Assembly (NCBI RefSeq): GCF_016863515.1
Contig: NZ_BOPA01000017.1
Location: 62,001 to 126,000, forward strand
Source of the DNA: Micromonospora gifhornensis
GTDB lineage: Bacteria > Actinomycetota > Actinomycetes > Mycobacteriales > Micromonosporaceae
Direction of reading: 5' to 3'
DNA length: 64,000 bases
Shown here: piece after piece, positions 10,255 to 20,435 of the stretch
Numbering within the stretch: position 1 is the first letter of the stretch
Layout: each line of letters starts with the position of its first letter
Notes under the pieces: model-generated
Databases searched by the model: none
Seen by the model: the letters and a program-made list of their open reading frames with translations, nothing else
What the model was told of the DNA's origin: nothing
Program-made: the position numbers and the translations under genes

Positions 10255-12636
10255 ATGGAGCCGCCCGACCCGCGCAACCTGGTCCCGCCCGAACGGGCGG
10301 CGCAGTTCACCGCCTTCGTGGCCGGTGTGCTCGCGGTGGCCGTGCTGGTCTCGGCCGGCGCGCTGGCGTCCCTGGCCACGACGCTGGACGCGCTGCCGGT
10401 GGCGTTCTGGACGATGGCGGTGCTCGCGGTGGCCTGCGACGCACGCCCGTTCGTGGCACCCGGCCAGCGACAGACCTCGGCGGTCTACCCGTCGAGCTGC
10501 TTCACCTTCGCGATCCTGCTCGGTTGGGGGCTCGGCCCCGCCGTCGCCGTGCAGGCGGTGGCCGTGCTGGTGTCCGGGGTCCGGATGGGCCACGCGCCGT
10601 GGCGTACCGCCTTCAACGCGGCCCAGTACGCCTGTTCCCTGGGTGCCGCGTACGCGGTCAGTCGGCTCGGGCCCGATGCCGCGTTCGACGGCGGGCCACT
10701 GAGCTGGGCGGACGTCGCGGCGATCGGTGGTGCCGGGGTCGCCTGGTTCCTGGTCAACTACGGCCTGGTCACCGCCGCCGTACGGCTGCGGTTCGGCGAG
10801 CGGTGGTGGCCGAACGCCTGGCGGGGCCTGCCGTTCGAGTTGCTCTCCACCGGCTCCCTGCTGCTGCTCGCGCCGATCCTGATGACCGCTGCCCGGGCGA
10901 GCGCGGCCCTGGTCCCGCTGGTGCTGGTGCCGCTGTTCGCGGTGTACCGGATGGCGCGGCTCACCATCGAGCAGCGCCAACTCGCCGCGCTCGACCCGCT
11001 CACCGGTCTGCCCAACCGCAAGGCGCTGCTGGCCGAGGTGAACGAGCAGGTGCACCGGCACGCCGAGCGCGCCGCACGGGGTGAGCCGGACGCCCACCTG
11101 GCCCTGCTCCTGATCGACCTGGACCGGTTCAAGAACGTCAACGACGCCCTCGGGCACGCGGTGGGCGATCGGCTGCTGGTCGAGGTGAGTGCCCGGCTGA
11201 CCGATGTGGTCGAACCGCCGGACCTGGTCGCCCGGCTCGGCGGCGACGAGTTCGCCATCGTGATGACCGGCCTGACCGACGTCGGGCAGGCCCGCGCCTT
11301 CGCCGATCAGGTGGTGCGGGTGCTGGCCGAGCCGGTGCCGCTGGACGGGCTGCCGCTCGATGTCGGCGGCTCCATCGGCATCGCCCTCTATCCCGATCAC
11401 GGCGAGGACTTCGCCACCCTGATGCGGCACGCCGACGTGGCGATGTACGACGCGAAGCACCGCAACGACACCGTCGCCGTCTACACGGCCGAGTCCGACC
11501 ACAACTCCGCCGAGCGACTCGGCCTGCTGGCCGACCTGCGTCGGGTGCTGGAGGGGGGACCGGCGGGCCAGCCGCGCGCAGCGGAGGCCACGCCCCCGGT
11601 ACGCGGTGGGGACGGCGCGACCATGGCCGTTGCCGGATCTGTGGACGGGCAGGCCGGCCAGCGCTGGTGGAGTCGACGTCGACGCCGGCTGCCGACCGGG
11701 GTGCACGACGACGAGCTGATCAACCAGATCGTGACCGCCGCGGACCCGATCCTGCGCCGCAGCATCCAGCCCACCCCGCCGGTACCACCCCACGACGACG
11801 AGGTGTGGGCCCGGCCCACGGATCCCGACGACTCCACCGAGTCGGCCCCGGACGCGGGCGAGATCATGCTCTACTACCAGCCGCAGGTCGAGATCGCCAC
11901 CGGCGAGGTGGTCGGCGTGGAGGCGTTGCTGCGGTGGCGTCATCCCCGTCGAGGGATGGTCGACCCCGAGGAGCTGATCCGGGTCGCCGAGCAGAGCGCG
12001 GTGATGCGGCTGCTCACCCGCCGGGTCGTCGACGACGTGGTGGAGCAGCTCGCGAAGTGGTCGGCGGCCGGCGTCAGCCTGCGGGCGGCCCTCAACGTCA
12101 GCGTGCGGGACCTGCACACCGGCGAGATCGCCGAGCAGATCGCCGACCGGCTGACCCGCTACGGCGTGGCCCCCGAGCGGCTGCAGCTGGAGATCACCGA
12201 AGGCGCCCTGATGGCCGACCCGCGTCGGGTGCTGGCCACCATCACCCAGCTGCACCGCATCGGCGTCGGCATCGCGTTGGACGACTTCGGCACCGGCTAC
12301 TCGTCCCTGCAACATCTGCGTCGACTGCCGCTGTCGGAGGTGAAGGTCGACCGGTCCTTCGTCCTCGGCATGGTCGACGACAGCGACGACGCGGCGATCG
12401 TACGGTCGACAATCGAGCTGGCCAAGGCGCTGGGGCTGCGGGTGGTGGCCGAGGGGGTGGAGGACGAGCGGACCTGGCGGATGCTGCACGCGGCGGGCTG
12501 CGACGCCGCCCAGGGCTGGTTCTACGCCCGGCCGATGCCCGCCGAGGAACTGGTCGCCTGGCTGGCCCGCTACCGCCCGGTGCGCCCGCTCGCCACCTCC
12601 GACGAAGCGGAACTGCCCCGCCGCCACCCCCGCTGA
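10255..12636 (+). CDS. Membrane GGDEF-EAL c-di-GMP turnover protein
   Basis: A 793-residue protein: about six hydrophobic segments (residues 15-235), a GGDEF domain with intact GGDEF at 329-333, a linker of roughly 100 residues rich in charged and Pro residues, and an EAL domain with E556-A-L, DDFGTGYSSL and VAEGVED intact. Both active sites look usable, so it could make or break c-di-GMP. No RxxD product-inhibition site lies five residues before GGDEF (the positions read EPPD). Position between ligA and gatC matches the Streptomyces gene I recall as rmdB (SCO5495), which is remembered rather than checked. The ATG follows GGGAGG closely; GTG 10252 is an alternative. Confidence 0.93.
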   Translation: MEPPDPRNLVPPERAAQFTAFVAGVLAVAVLVSAGALASLATTLDALPVAFWTMAVLAVACDARPFVAPGQRQTSAVYPSSCFTFAILLGWGLGPAVAVQAVAVLVSGVRMGHAPWRTAFNAAQYACSLGAAYAVSRLGPDAAFDGGPLSWADVAAIGGAGVAWFLVNYGLVTAAVRLRFGERWWPNAWRGLPFELLSTGSLLLLAPILMTAARASAALVPLVLVPLFAVYRMARLTIEQRQLAALDPLTGLPNRKALLAEVNEQVHRHAERAARGEPDAHLALLLIDLDRFKNVNDALGHAVGDRLLVEVSARLTDVVEPPDLVARLGGDEFAIVMTGLTDVGQARAFADQVVRVLAEPVPLDGLPLDVGGSIGIALYPDHGEDFATLMRHADVAMYDAKHRNDTVAVYTAESDHNSAERLGLLADLRRVLEGGPAGQPRAAEATPPVRGGDGATMAVAGSVDGQAGQRWWSRRRRRLPTGVHDDELINQIVTAADPILRRSIQPTPPVPPHDDEVWARPTDPDDSTESAPDAGEIMLYYQPQVEIATGEVVGVEALLRWRHPRRGMVDPEELIRVAEQSAVMRLLTRRVVDDVVEQLAKWSAAGVSLRAALNVSVRDLHTGEIAEQIADRLTRYGVAPERLQLEITEGALMADPRRVLATITQLHRIGVGIALDDFGTGYSSLQHLRRLPLSEVKVDRSFVLGMVDDSDDAAIVRSTIELAKALGLRVVAEGVEDERTWRMLHAAGCDAAQGWFYARPMPAEELVAWLARYRPVRPLATSDEAELPRRHPR

Positions 12637-12696
12637 CCCCAGCGACACCCCCGCTGACCCGGCCGGCGCCTCCGCTGACCCGCCGGCACCGCCGCT

Positions 12697-12728
12697 GATC
12701 CGCAGGGCCCGATCCGGGGGTGCGGATC
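12697..12728 (+). terminator. Possible hairpin after the GGDEF-EAL gene
   Basis: GATCCGCA and its complement TGCGGATC flank a 16-base GC-rich loop between the c-di-GMP gene and gatC. No T run follows. Upstream, 12628-12700, the bases CGCTGAYCC recur four times. Weak evidence. Confidence 0.3.
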
Positions 12729-12851
12729 GGCGTCCGGGGAGCCGCCAGCGCTCGGTCGGGCGCGGAACAATAGACTCGCTTGGCGTCACCACGGGTCGTA
12801 GCGACTCCGGTGGGCGCAGGCAGACGCAGGACAGCCATGAAGGGGGCACCG

Positions 12852-13157
12852 ATGGCCGCCATCTCCCGCGAGGAGGTCGCGCACCTGGCGCGACTGTCGC
12901 GGCTCGCCGTCACGGAGGAGGAACTCGACACCTTCGCCGGCCAGCTCGACGTGATCCTCCAGGCGGTAGCCCAGGTCGGTGAGGTCGCCGCCGCCGACAT
13001 CCCACCGACCTCGCACTCGGTGCCGCTGACCAACGTGTTCCGCGAGGACGTCGTGACGCCGTGCCTGACCCCGCAGGAGGCGCTGTCGGGTGCACCCGAC
13101 GCGGAGGAGCAGCGGTTCCGCGTACCGCGGATCCTGGACGAGGATGTGGCATCGTGA
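12852..13157 (+). CDS. gatC: Asp/Glu-tRNA amidotransferase subunit C
   Basis: A 101-residue subunit that wraps around and stabilises GatA in the GatCAB complex, which converts Asp-tRNA(Asn) and Glu-tRNA(Gln) to the amidated forms. The start ([20 protein letters not shown]) and end ([10 protein letters not shown]) are typical. ATG 12852 is preceded by AGGGGGC; an upstream frame extension from 12780 is less likely. A TAGACT hexamer at 12771-12776 is a plausible -10. gatA follows after 46 bases. Confidence 0.96.
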   Translation: MAAISREEVAHLARLSRLAVTEEELDTFAGQLDVILQAVAQVGEVAAADIPPTSHSVPLTNVFREDVVTPCLTPQEALSGAPDAEEQRFRVPRILDEDVAS

Positions 13158-13203
13158 GCGAGCGGATCATCGTGCTCGGTGACGGGCGAAGCGGAGTGAC
13201 GGC

Positions 13204-14679
13204 ATGAGTGACCTGACGAAGTTGAGCGCCGTCGAGATCGCCGGCCTGGTCGCCTCGGGGCAGACCTCCGCCGTCGAGGTGACCCAGGCGCACCTCGATC
13301 GGATCGCCGCCGTCGACGGGCGGATCAACGCCTTCCTGCACGTCGACAGCGAGGGCGCGCTGGCCGCCGCCCGTGAGGTGGACGCCCAGCGGGCCGCCGG
13401 TGCCCAGCTGGGCCCGCTGGCCGGGGTGCCGGTCGCGGTCAAGGACGTGCTGACCACCAAGGGCGTACCGACCACCGTCGGGTCGAAGATCCTGGAGGGC
13501 TGGCGTCCGCCGTACGACTCGACGATCGTGCAGCGGCTGCGCGACGCCGGCACGGTGATGCTCGGCAAGACGAACATGGACGAGTTCGCGATGGGCTCCT
13601 CCACGGAGTACTCCGCGTACGGGCCGACCCGCAACCCGTGGGACACCGACCGTATTCCGGGCGGTTCCGGTGGTGGTAGCGCCGCCGCGCTGGCCGCGTA
13701 CGAGGCGCCGCTGGCGATCGGCTCGGACACCGGTGGCTCGATCCGCCAGCCGGGCGCGGTCACCGGCACCGTCGGCGCCAAGCCGACCTACGGCGGCACC
13801 TCCCGCTACGGCCTGGTGGCCTTCTCCTCCTCGCTGGACACCCCCGGCCCCTGCGCGCGTACGGTGCTCGACGCCGCGCTGCTGCACGAGGCCATCGGCG
13901 GGCACGACCCGCGCGACTCGACCTCCATCGCCGCGCCGATGCCGGACGTGGTGGCGGCGGCGAAGCTCGGTGCCACCGGCGACCTGACCGGGGTGCGGCT
14001 GGGCATCGTCAGCGAGTTCGCCGGTGAGGGGGCCGAGCCGGGGGTGATGGCCGCCTTCCACGAGGCGGTCGACACGCTGACCAAGCTGGGTGCGGAGATC
14101 GTGGAGGTCTCCTGCCCGCACTTCAAGTACGCCCTGCCGGCGTACTACCTGATCGCGCCGAGCGAGTGCTCCTCCAACCTGGCCCGCTTCGACGGGGTCC
14201 GGTTCGGGCTGCGGGTCGGCGACGACGGCAACCGGTCGCTGGAGGAGGTCATGTCGCTGACCCGGGAGGCCGGCTTCGGCCCCGAGGTCAAGCGACGCAT
14301 CATGATCGGCACGTACGCGCTCTCCTCGGGCTACTACGACGCCTACTACGGGCAGGCCCAGAAGGTGCGTACGCTGATCACCCGCGACTTCACCGCCGCG
14401 TTCGAGCAGGTCGACGCGCTGATCTCGCCGACCACCCCGTTCGTGGCGTTCCCGCTCGGTGCGCGTACCTCCGACCCGTACCAGATGTACCTGGCCGACC
14501 TGTTCACCATCCCGACCAACCTGTACGGCGGCCCGGGCATCTCGGTGCCGTGCGGTCTGGCCGACGGGCTGCCGGTCGGTCTCCAGGTGATGGCCCCGAC
14601 CATGGCCGACGACCGGATGTACCGGGTCGCCGCCGCACTGGAGAGCGCCGTCGGCACGCTCACCCCACCGACGCTGTGA
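13204..14679 (+). CDS. gatA: Asp/Glu-tRNA amidotransferase subunit A
   Basis: A 491-residue amidase that hydrolyses glutamine and channels ammonia to GatB. The Ser-cisSer-Lys triad is Lys80 (VAVKDV), Ser155 (in PGGSGGGS) and Ser179 (SDTGGS), with spacing matching characterised GatA proteins. The amidase signature continues [21 protein letters not shown] 13204 follows GGAGTGAC. It is in an operon with gatC, but gatB is separated from it by a surface-protein gene. A 15-bp hairpin follows the stop. Confidence 0.97.
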   Translation: MSDLTKLSAVEIAGLVASGQTSAVEVTQAHLDRIAAVDGRINAFLHVDSEGALAAAREVDAQRAAGAQLGPLAGVPVAVKDVLTTKGVPTTVGSKILEGWRPPYDSTIVQRLRDAGTVMLGKTNMDEFAMGSSTEYSAYGPTRNPWDTDRIPGGSGGGSAAALAAYEAPLAIGSDTGGSIRQPGAVTGTVGAKPTYGGTSRYGLVAFSSSLDTPGPCARTVLDAALLHEAIGGHDPRDSTSIAAPMPDVVAAAKLGATGDLTGVRLGIVSEFAGEGAEPGVMAAFHEAVDTLTKLGAEIVEVSCPHFKYALPAYYLIAPSECSSNLARFDGVRFGLRVGDDGNRSLEEVMSLTREAGFGPEVKRRIMIGTYALSSGYYDAYYGQAQKVRTLITRDFTAAFEQVDALISPTTPFVAFPLGARTSDPYQMYLADLFTIPTNLYGGPGISVPCGLADGLPVGLQVMAPTMADDRMYRVAAALESAVGTLTPPTL

Positions 14680-14683
14680 TCGA

Positions 14684-14718
14684 TCGTGCGCAGGCGGCCG
14701 ACCGCCGCCTGCGCACGA
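14684..14718 (+). terminator. 15-bp hairpin terminator of gatCA
   Basis: TCGTGCGCAGGCGGC and its exact complement flank a five-base loop, beginning five bases after the gatA stop. There is no T run. It suggests gatCA and the LPXTG gene are separate transcripts. The following 250 bases hold no convincing gene. Confidence 0.7.
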
Positions 14719-14971
14719 CATCGTCGCGCGCCCGGTGCGGTCACCCCAGGGCATCGGGCGCGGTTGCCGTGGGCGGCCCACCGGTCCGGCCAGCAGCCGG
14801 ATCTTGGCCCCGGACAGAATGCCGCCGGCGTACCACCGCGCCCGTCGCGACACGCTGGCCACCGTTCGGGTAATTGTCCGTCATCAAGCTTCCTGATTGG
14901 ATGACTACGAGTCGGCTGGACCGGCTGGTCGCTGGCGAACGCGAGCCGTTCTGATCAGACCTGGATGTGCG

Positions 14972-16111
14972 ATGAAGACACTGCGCCCGGTCATGGCCCT
15001 GACGATGGTGCTCGCGCTGCTGCTGGGCACCGCACCCCCGGCCGCAGCGGCGGCAGTCACCATCACTTCGGGCGCGCCCCGGTCGCCGATGTACCTGGGG
15101 CAGGTGTACGCGATCCACACGGTCGAGGCGACCGGTGGCACCGCGCCGTACGCGTTGTCGGTGAGTGCGGGGAGCCTGCCGCCGGGCATGCTCGTGGTCG
15201 GTAACTCGCTCGGGGGTTCGCCGACCACGGCGGGCACCTACACCTTCACCCTGCGGATGACCGACGCGGCCGACCAGTTCGCCGAGCAGACGGCCACGAT
15301 CGAGGTACGCGAACCCACGATCGAGATCACCTCGGGCGCGCCCCGGTCACCGATGTACCTGGGGCAGGTGTACGCGATCCACACGGTCGAGGCGACCGGT
15401 GGCACCGCGCCGTACCGGTTGTCGGTGAGTGCGGGGAGCCTGCCGCCGGGCATGCTGGTCGTCGGTAACTCGCTTGGCGGTTCGCCGACCACGGCCGGCA
15501 CCTACCCCGCCACCCTGCGGATGACCGACAAGAACGACTTCTTCGGCGAGCAGGAGATCACCATCGTGGTCGCCGAGGCCGCCACCGCCTTCACCTCCGG
15601 CAACCCGCCCGCCGGCAGGGTCGGCCAGCCGTACTCGTTCCGGTTCACCGCCACCGGTGACGAGAACATCACCTTCGCCCTGGCCGCCGGCACCCTGCCG
15701 ACCGGGCTCACCCTCGCCACGAACGGCCGACTCAGCGGCACCCCGAGCAGCGCCGGCACGTTCGACTTCATGGTCCGGGCGGCGGGCGCCAGGACCAGCG
15801 CCACCGCCGAGGTGGAGTTGATCGTCGCCGCCGTCGCGACGTCGACCCCGACGGCGACCCCGACCGGTCCGAGCGCCACACCGACCGCGCCCACGGCCAC
15901 GCCGACCCCGGTCGAGCCGACCTCGACGCCGTCGCAGAGCCCTGCCGCGCCCGTCCCGTCGCCGTCGAAGACGAGTGGGGCGTGGCTGCCGGTCACCGGC
16001 TCGAACTCGACACTCGTGCTGCTGTTGCTGAGCGTCCTGGCGTTCTCCATCGGCGGGATCCTGCTCGTGCTGACCTACAACCGTCATCGGCGCTTCCGCA
16101 CCCCCGAGTGA
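14972..16111 (+). CDS. LPXTG cell-wall protein with putative-Ig repeats
   Basis: A 379-residue surface protein. Signal peptide 1-28; three putative-Ig (He_PIG-like) domains, the first two nearly identical (residues 31-90 and 119-178, one amino-acid difference) and the third diverged (about 205-285); then a Thr/Pro/Ser-rich stalk; then a sorting signal with LPVTG at 339-343, a hydrophobic segment and basic tail RHRRFR. It should be covalently anchored by a sortase; none is adjacent, but one is encoded at 2121-2795. It is inserted between gatA and gatB. The two repeats differ at only 9 of 180 bases, which points to recent duplication or gene conversion. Adhesion is a guess. Confidence 0.88.
   Translation: MKTLRPVMALTMVLALLLGTAPPAAAAAVTITSGAPRSPMYLGQVYAIHTVEATGGTAPYALSVSAGSLPPGMLVVGNSLGGSPTTAGTYTFTLRMTDAADQFAEQTATIEVREPTIEITSGAPRSPMYLGQVYAIHTVEATGGTAPYRLSVSAGSLPPGMLVVGNSLGGSPTTAGTYPATLRMTDKNDFFGEQEITIVVAEAATAFTSGNPPAGRVGQPYSFRFTATGDENITFALAAGTLPTGLTLATNGRLSGTPSSAGTFDFMVRAAGARTSATAEVELIVAAVATSTPTATPTGPSATPTAPTATPTPVEPTSTPSQSPAAPVPSPSKTSGAWLPVTGSNSTLVLLLLSVLAFSIGGILLVLTYNRHRRFRTPE
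15062..15505 (+). repeat. Near-identical tandem domain repeat, 264-base period
   Basis: Bases 15062-15241 and 15326-15505 match at 171 of 180 positions by my count; the intervening 84 bases are less alike. Most differences are silent. It lies within the LPXTG protein. Confidence 0.9.
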
Positions 16112-16232
16112 CACGCGGTCCGACACCTGGGTGACGCCCCGCCGAGGCGGGCCGGATCGAGCGGTTAGGCTTGGCGGCGTTGTGTCCGGATGCCGCCGTG
16201 GGCCGGCTACCGCCTGCAAAGCTGGAGTTCTC

Positions 16233-17726
16233 ATGACCACGACGCTGCCCGCGTACGACGAGGTCGTCGCGCGATTCGAGCCGGTGATCGGCCTGGAGAC
16301 CCACGTCGAGCTGGGCACGAACACCAAGATGTGGTGCGGCTGCCCGACCGACTTCGGCGGCGAGCCGAACACCCGGGTCTGCCCGGTCTGCCTCGGTCTG
16401 CCCGGCTCCCTGCCGGTGGCGAACAAGGCCGCCATCGAGGCGACCATCCGGATCGGCCTGGCGCTGAACTGTTCGATTGCCGAGTGGTGCCGGTTCGCCC
16501 GGAAGAACTACTTCTACCCGGACATGCCGAAGAACTTCCAGATCAGCCAGTACGACGAGCCGCTCTGCTTCGACGGCTACCTGGACGTCGAGGTCAACGG
16601 CGAACTGGTACGCATCGGCATCGAGCGGGTGCACCTGGAGGAGGACACCGGCAAGACGCTGCACGTCGGCGGCGCCACCGGTCGCATCCACGGCGCCACC
16701 GAGTCGCTTGTCGACTACAACCGGGCGGGCATTCCGCTTGTCGAGATCGTCACCAAGCCGATCCCCGGCACCGGTGCGCTCGCCCCCGAGGTGGCCCGCG
16801 CGTACGTCACCGAGCTGCGTGACGTGATCCGCTCGCTGGGCGTCTCCGACGTACGCATGGAGGAAGGTTCGCTGCGGTGTGACGTCAACACGTCGCTGAA
16901 CCGGCCCGGCGAGGAGTGGGGCACCCGCACCGAGACCAAGAACGTCAACTCGCTGCGTTCGGTCGAGCGGGCGGTCCGCTCGGAGATGCTGCGCCAGGCG
17001 TCCGTACTGGAGGCCGGCGGTCGGATCACCCAGGAGACCCGGCACTTCCACGAGGACACCGGGGACACCACTCCGGGCCGGTCCAAGGAGACCGCCACCG
17101 ACTACCGCTACTTCCCGGAGCCGGATCTGGTGCCCATCGCGCCCGACCCGGCCTGGGTGGCCGAGCTGAAGGCCGCCCTGCCGGAGCTGCCCCGGCTGCA
17201 CCGCCGTCGCCTCCAGGAGGCGTGGGGTCTGTCGGATGCGGACATGCAGTCGGTGCTCAACGCCGGTGCCGTCGAGCTGATCGAGCAGACGGTCGCCGCC
17301 GGTGCCTCGCCGGCCGCCGCCCGCAAGTGGTGGCTGGGTGAGCTGTCCCGGCGGGCCAACGAGACGGGTGTGGAGCTTGCCGACATCGGGGCCACCCCGG
17401 CGCAGGTCGCCGAGCTGCAGAGCCTGGTCGACGCCGGCAAGCTCAACGACAAGCTGGCCCGTACGGTGCTGGAGGGTGTGGTCGCCGGTGAGGGTTCGCC
17501 CACCGAGATCATGACGGCCCGTGGGCTGGAGGTCGTCTCCGACACGGGTGCGCTCACCGCCGCCGTGGACGAGGCGATCGCCGCCAACCCGGACATCGCC
17601 GACAAGATCCGCAGCGGCAAGGTGGCCGCCGCCGGTGCGCTGGTCGGCGCGGTCATGAAGACCACCCGTGGCCAGGCCGACGCGAAGACCGTCCGCGAGC
17701 TGATCCTCTCCCGCCTCGGCGTCTGA
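16233..17726 (+). CDS. gatB: Asp/Glu-tRNA amidotransferase subunit B
   Basis: A 497-residue subunit that binds the mischarged tRNA and performs ATP-dependent amide transfer. The kinase-like core opens with [15 protein letters not shown], contains the zinc-type cysteines WCGCP and CPVCLGLPG, and has the [19 protein letters not shown] signature. The C-terminal YqeY-like tail domain ends [13 protein letters not shown] 16233 follows GGAG. A TAGGCT hexamer at 16166-16171 may be its own -10, consistent with the split from gatCA. Confidence 0.97.
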   Translation: MTTTLPAYDEVVARFEPVIGLETHVELGTNTKMWCGCPTDFGGEPNTRVCPVCLGLPGSLPVANKAAIEATIRIGLALNCSIAEWCRFARKNYFYPDMPKNFQISQYDEPLCFDGYLDVEVNGELVRIGIERVHLEEDTGKTLHVGGATGRIHGATESLVDYNRAGIPLVEIVTKPIPGTGALAPEVARAYVTELRDVIRSLGVSDVRMEEGSLRCDVNTSLNRPGEEWGTRTETKNVNSLRSVERAVRSEMLRQASVLEAGGRITQETRHFHEDTGDTTPGRSKETATDYRYFPEPDLVPIAPDPAWVAELKAALPELPRLHRRRLQEAWGLSDADMQSVLNAGAVELIEQTVAAGASPAAARKWWLGELSRRANETGVELADIGATPAQVAELQSLVDAGKLNDKLARTVLEGVVAGEGSPTEIMTARGLEVVSDTGALTAAVDEAIAANPDIADKIRSGKVAAAGALVGAVMKTTRGQADAKTVRELILSRLGV

Positions 17727-17730
17727 GGTG

Positions 17731-17784
17731 TAAGGAAGGGCCCCTTCTTAACGCCTGGCGTAGAGGAGGGGCCCCTTCTTAACA
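17731..17784. repeat. Intergenic GGGCCCC/TTAAC tandem element, copy 2
   Basis: TAAGGAAGGGCCCCTTCTTA followed by ACGCC, then GAGGAGGGGCCCCTTCTTAA with CATCC. Same two-unit structure and spacing as copies at 4033 and 50899. It begins four bases after the gatB stop codon. Confidence 0.85.
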
Positions 17785-17907
17785 TCCGACTCGATAGCCG
17801 AGCCGGTGCCCAACCTCGGCGCTCCGACGGTGGGCACACACAGCGACGTCGGCACCACCACCCCCGTCCCCGACCGGGCGTCAACGGCGATGCCCCCTGG
17901 AGCCACC

Positions 17908-20265
17908 GTGAATCAGCACGACATCGATGTCCTCGACGAGATCCAGCGGCGGGTGCTCTGGCTCGCCACCCGGATCGTGGATGCCGCCAATCGGGAGCGG
18001 GCGACCGGGGACGGGGTCAAGGTCGGCGGGCACCAGGCGTCAAGTGCGTCGCTGGTCAGTGCGATGACGGCGCTGTGGTTCGCGCACCTGGACGCCGAGG
18101 ACCGGGTCGCGGTGAAGCCGCACGCCTCCCCGGTGTTCCACGCCATCCAGTACCTGCTGGGCAACCTGGACCGGTCCTATCTGAACCGGCTGCGGGCCCG
18201 GGGTGGCCTCCAGTCGTACCCGTCGCGGACGAAGGACCCGGACGGGGTGGACTTCTCCACCGGCTCGGTCGGCCTGGGTGCCGCCGCACCGCTGTTCGCC
18301 GCGGTGACCCGCCGCTATGTGGACGCGCACTTCGGCGCCCGCCCCCACTCGCGGTTCGTCGCGTTGATCGGTGACGCCGAACTGGACGAGGGCAACATCT
18401 GGGAGGCGGTCGCCGACCCGGCCACCACCGGGCTCGGCAACGTGATGTGGGTGGTCGACTTCAACCGGCAGTCGCTGGACCGGGTCGTGCCGGGCGTACG
18501 CATCGACCAGTGGCGCGGGCAGTTCGAAGCGGCCGGCTGGCACGTGGTCGAGGTCAAGTACGGCCGCAAGCTGGCCGAGGCGTACGCCCAGCCCGGTGGC
18601 GAGGCGCTGCGCGACTGGATCGACGCGATGCCCAACGAGCAGTACCAGTCGCTGTTCGGGCTGACCGGGCCGGCGCTGCGCAAACAGTTCCTCGACGGCG
18701 CACCCGCCGAGGTCGCCACGTTCGTCGCGGACATCCCCGACGACAGATTGGGCCCGCTCGTCACCGACCTGGGCGGGCACGACCTGGCAGCGCTGCTCGA
18801 CGCGTACGCCCAGTGCGACGCGGTGACCGACCGGCCGAGCGTGGTGTTCGCGTACACGGTCAAGGGTTGGGGTCTGCCGATCGCCGGCAATCCGCGCAAC
18901 CATTCCGCGCTGCTCACCGGCGAGCAGGTCGAGGCCCTGCGGGCCACGCAGGGCCTGACCCCCGACACCGAGTGGGACCGTCTCGACCCGGCCTCGCCCG
19001 CGGGCATCCGGGCCGGGCAGCGTCGGGAGGCGCTGTCCCGCGCGCCCCGCGAGCGCGCGCTGGGGGTCACCGTCCCACAGACCACGAAGGTACGCGCCAA
19101 CAAGCCGATCTCCACCCAGGAGGTCTTCGGGCGGGTGCTCGTCGACCTGGCCCGGGATCCGCAGGTGGGCAGGTACCTCGTCACCACCGCACCGGACGTG
19201 GCTACCTCGACAAACCTGGCCGGGTTCATCAACAAGACCGGGGTGTTCGCGCCGACCGCCCAGCGGTCCTGGTCGGAAGACCGGATGCTGCGCTGGACGG
19301 AGAGCCCCGACGGGCAGCACATCGAGCTGGGCATCTCCGAGATGAACCTGTTCCTGCTGCTCGGCCAGCTCGGCCTGGCCTGGGATCTGTCCGGGCAGCC
19401 GCTGCTGCCGGTCGGCACCGTGTACGACCCGTTCGTGCTGCGCGGGCTGGACGCCTTCCTCTACGGCACCTACTCCGGCTCCCGGTTCGTCGTCGCGGGC
19501 ACCCCGTCGGGCATCACCCTCGCTCCCGAGGGCGGCGCCCACCAGTCCACGATCACCGCGAGCGTGGGCCTGGAACTGCCCGGGGTGACCTTCATCGAAC
19601 CGGCGTACGCGACAAGCCTGGACTGGTTGCTCTGCGACGCGCTCGGGCAGATCGCCGGCCCGGCCCAGTCGGCGGTGACGGCGGCACCGGCCGAGGACGG
19701 CGCGTACTACTTCCGGCTCAGCACCCGGCCGCTGGACCAGGCACCCTTCGAGGCGGCCCGCGCCCGGCTCGGCGACGCGGTGCTGCGGCGGCAGGTGCTC
19801 GCCGGGGCGTACCGGCTGGTCGACGCCCACCAGGCGTACCCGCACCTGGTCGGGGCCCCGACGGTGCAGTTGGCCGCGTCGGGTGCGGTACTGCCCGAGG
19901 TGCTGACCGCCGCGGCGGAACTGGCCGACGAGGGTGTCGCCGCCCACGTCGTGGACGTCACCAGCCTCGACCGCCTCTACCGGGCCTGGCAGCGCACCCT
20001 ACGTCAGGGCGTACGCACCGCGACTGTGCCCAGCGTGCCCGGCGCCCTGCGGTCGGCCTTCGCCGACCGGGTGCCGGTGGTCACCGTGCACGACGCCGCC
20101 TCGCACGCGATGGCCTGGCTCGGCTCGGCCCTGGCCGCCCCCGCGGTGCCGCTCGGGGTGGACGAGTTCGGCCAGTCCGGCAGCGTCGAGGAACTGTACG
20201 ACCTGCACGACCTGCTCCCCGGCAGCATCGTCAACGCCGCCCTGGCCGCCCTCTCCCTCCACTAA
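17908..20265 (+). CDS. Transketolase-superfamily TPP enzyme, homodimeric pyruvate dehydrogenase E1 (AceE)-like
   Basis: About 785 residues with three transketolase-type domains: a TPP-binding domain containing the metal/TPP motif GDAELDEGN...VVDFNRQSLD, a pyrimidine-binding domain (ELGISEMNLFLLLGQLG, supplying the activating Glu), and a C-terminal transketolase domain. It is most like homodimeric E1 of pyruvate dehydrogenase but about 100 residues shorter, with a plain GDA in place of the usual GDGE. No E2 or E3 gene is nearby, so substrate and complex are uncertain. GTG 17908 has GGAG six bases upstream; in-frame ATG 17890 and GTG 17806 are weaker options. The stop is followed by GC-rich repeats and an inverted repeat. 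Confidence 0.75.
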   Translation: MNQHDIDVLDEIQRRVLWLATRIVDAANRERATGDGVKVGGHQASSASLVSAMTALWFAHLDAEDRVAVKPHASPVFHAIQYLLGNLDRSYLNRLRARGGLQSYPSRTKDPDGVDFSTGSVGLGAAAPLFAAVTRRYVDAHFGARPHSRFVALIGDAELDEGNIWEAVADPATTGLGNVMWVVDFNRQSLDRVVPGVRIDQWRGQFEAAGWHVVEVKYGRKLAEAYAQPGGEALRDWIDAMPNEQYQSLFGLTGPALRKQFLDGAPAEVATFVADIPDDRLGPLVTDLGGHDLAALLDAYAQCDAVTDRPSVVFAYTVKGWGLPIAGNPRNHSALLTGEQVEALRATQGLTPDTEWDRLDPASPAGIRAGQRREALSRAPRERALGVTVPQTTKVRANKPISTQEVFGRVLVDLARDPQVGRYLVTTAPDVATSTNLAGFINKTGVFAPTAQRSWSEDRMLRWTESPDGQHIELGISEMNLFLLLGQLGLAWDLSGQPLLPVGTVYDPFVLRGLDAFLYGTYSGSRFVVAGTPSGITLAPEGGAHQSTITASVGLELPGVTFIEPAYATSLDWLLCDALGQIAGPAQSAVTAAPAEDGAYYFRLSTRPLDQAPFEAARARLGDAVLRRQVLAGAYRLVDAHQAYPHLVGAPTVQLAASGAVLPEVLTAAAELADEGVAAHVVDVTSLDRLYRAWQRTLRQGVRTATVPSVPGALRSAFADRVPVVTVHDAASHAMAWLGSALAAPAVPLGVDEFGQSGSVEELYDLHDLLPGSIVNAALAALSLH

Positions 20266-20290
20266 CCCCTCGGCCCCTCGCTGCCCGCCC

Positions 20291-20332
20291 CTCGCCCGCG
20301 CCCCGCGCGTCCTCGCCCGCGCCCCGCGCGCC
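20291..20332. repeat. 21-bp GC-only tandem duplication
   Basis: Two adjacent 21-base copies starting CTCGCCCGCGCCCCGCGCG, differing at the end. Non-coding, between convergent genes. Confidence 0.6.
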
Positions 20333-20351
20333 CCGCGCGTCCTCGCCTCGT

Positions 20352-20421
20352 CGATCTTGCACTTTTGGTCGCGACAAAAGGGGCGCAGTGGGCCATCTCG
20401 GCGACCAAAAGTGCAAGATCG
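20352..20421. repeat. Long perfect inverted repeat (21-bp arms)
   Basis: The left arm at 20352-20372, CGATCTTGCACTTTTGGTCG plus C, is exactly complemented by 20401-20421 across a 28-base spacer. Its CTTTTGG core is AT-richer than the surroundings. It lies between convergent genes and may act as a bidirectional terminator. It looks like a REP/MITE-type dispersed palindrome, and I recall similar sequences in Micromonospora, not checked. Confidence 0.85.
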
Positions 20422-20435
20422 CGGGAGGCAGGCAG

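Noticed and set aside
12628..12700. Four recurrences of CGCTGAYCC before gatC, considered as an iteron or regulatory array
   Set aside because: Spacing is irregular and units diverge; more likely a remnant of C-terminal codon repetition and GC bias.
10201..12849. An 882-codon open frame on the minus strand opposite the GGDEF-EAL gene
   Set aside because: It is the antisense shadow of a GC-rich gene; composition is Arg/Gly/Val-rich with no recognisable domain, while the plus strand has full GGDEF and EAL motifs.
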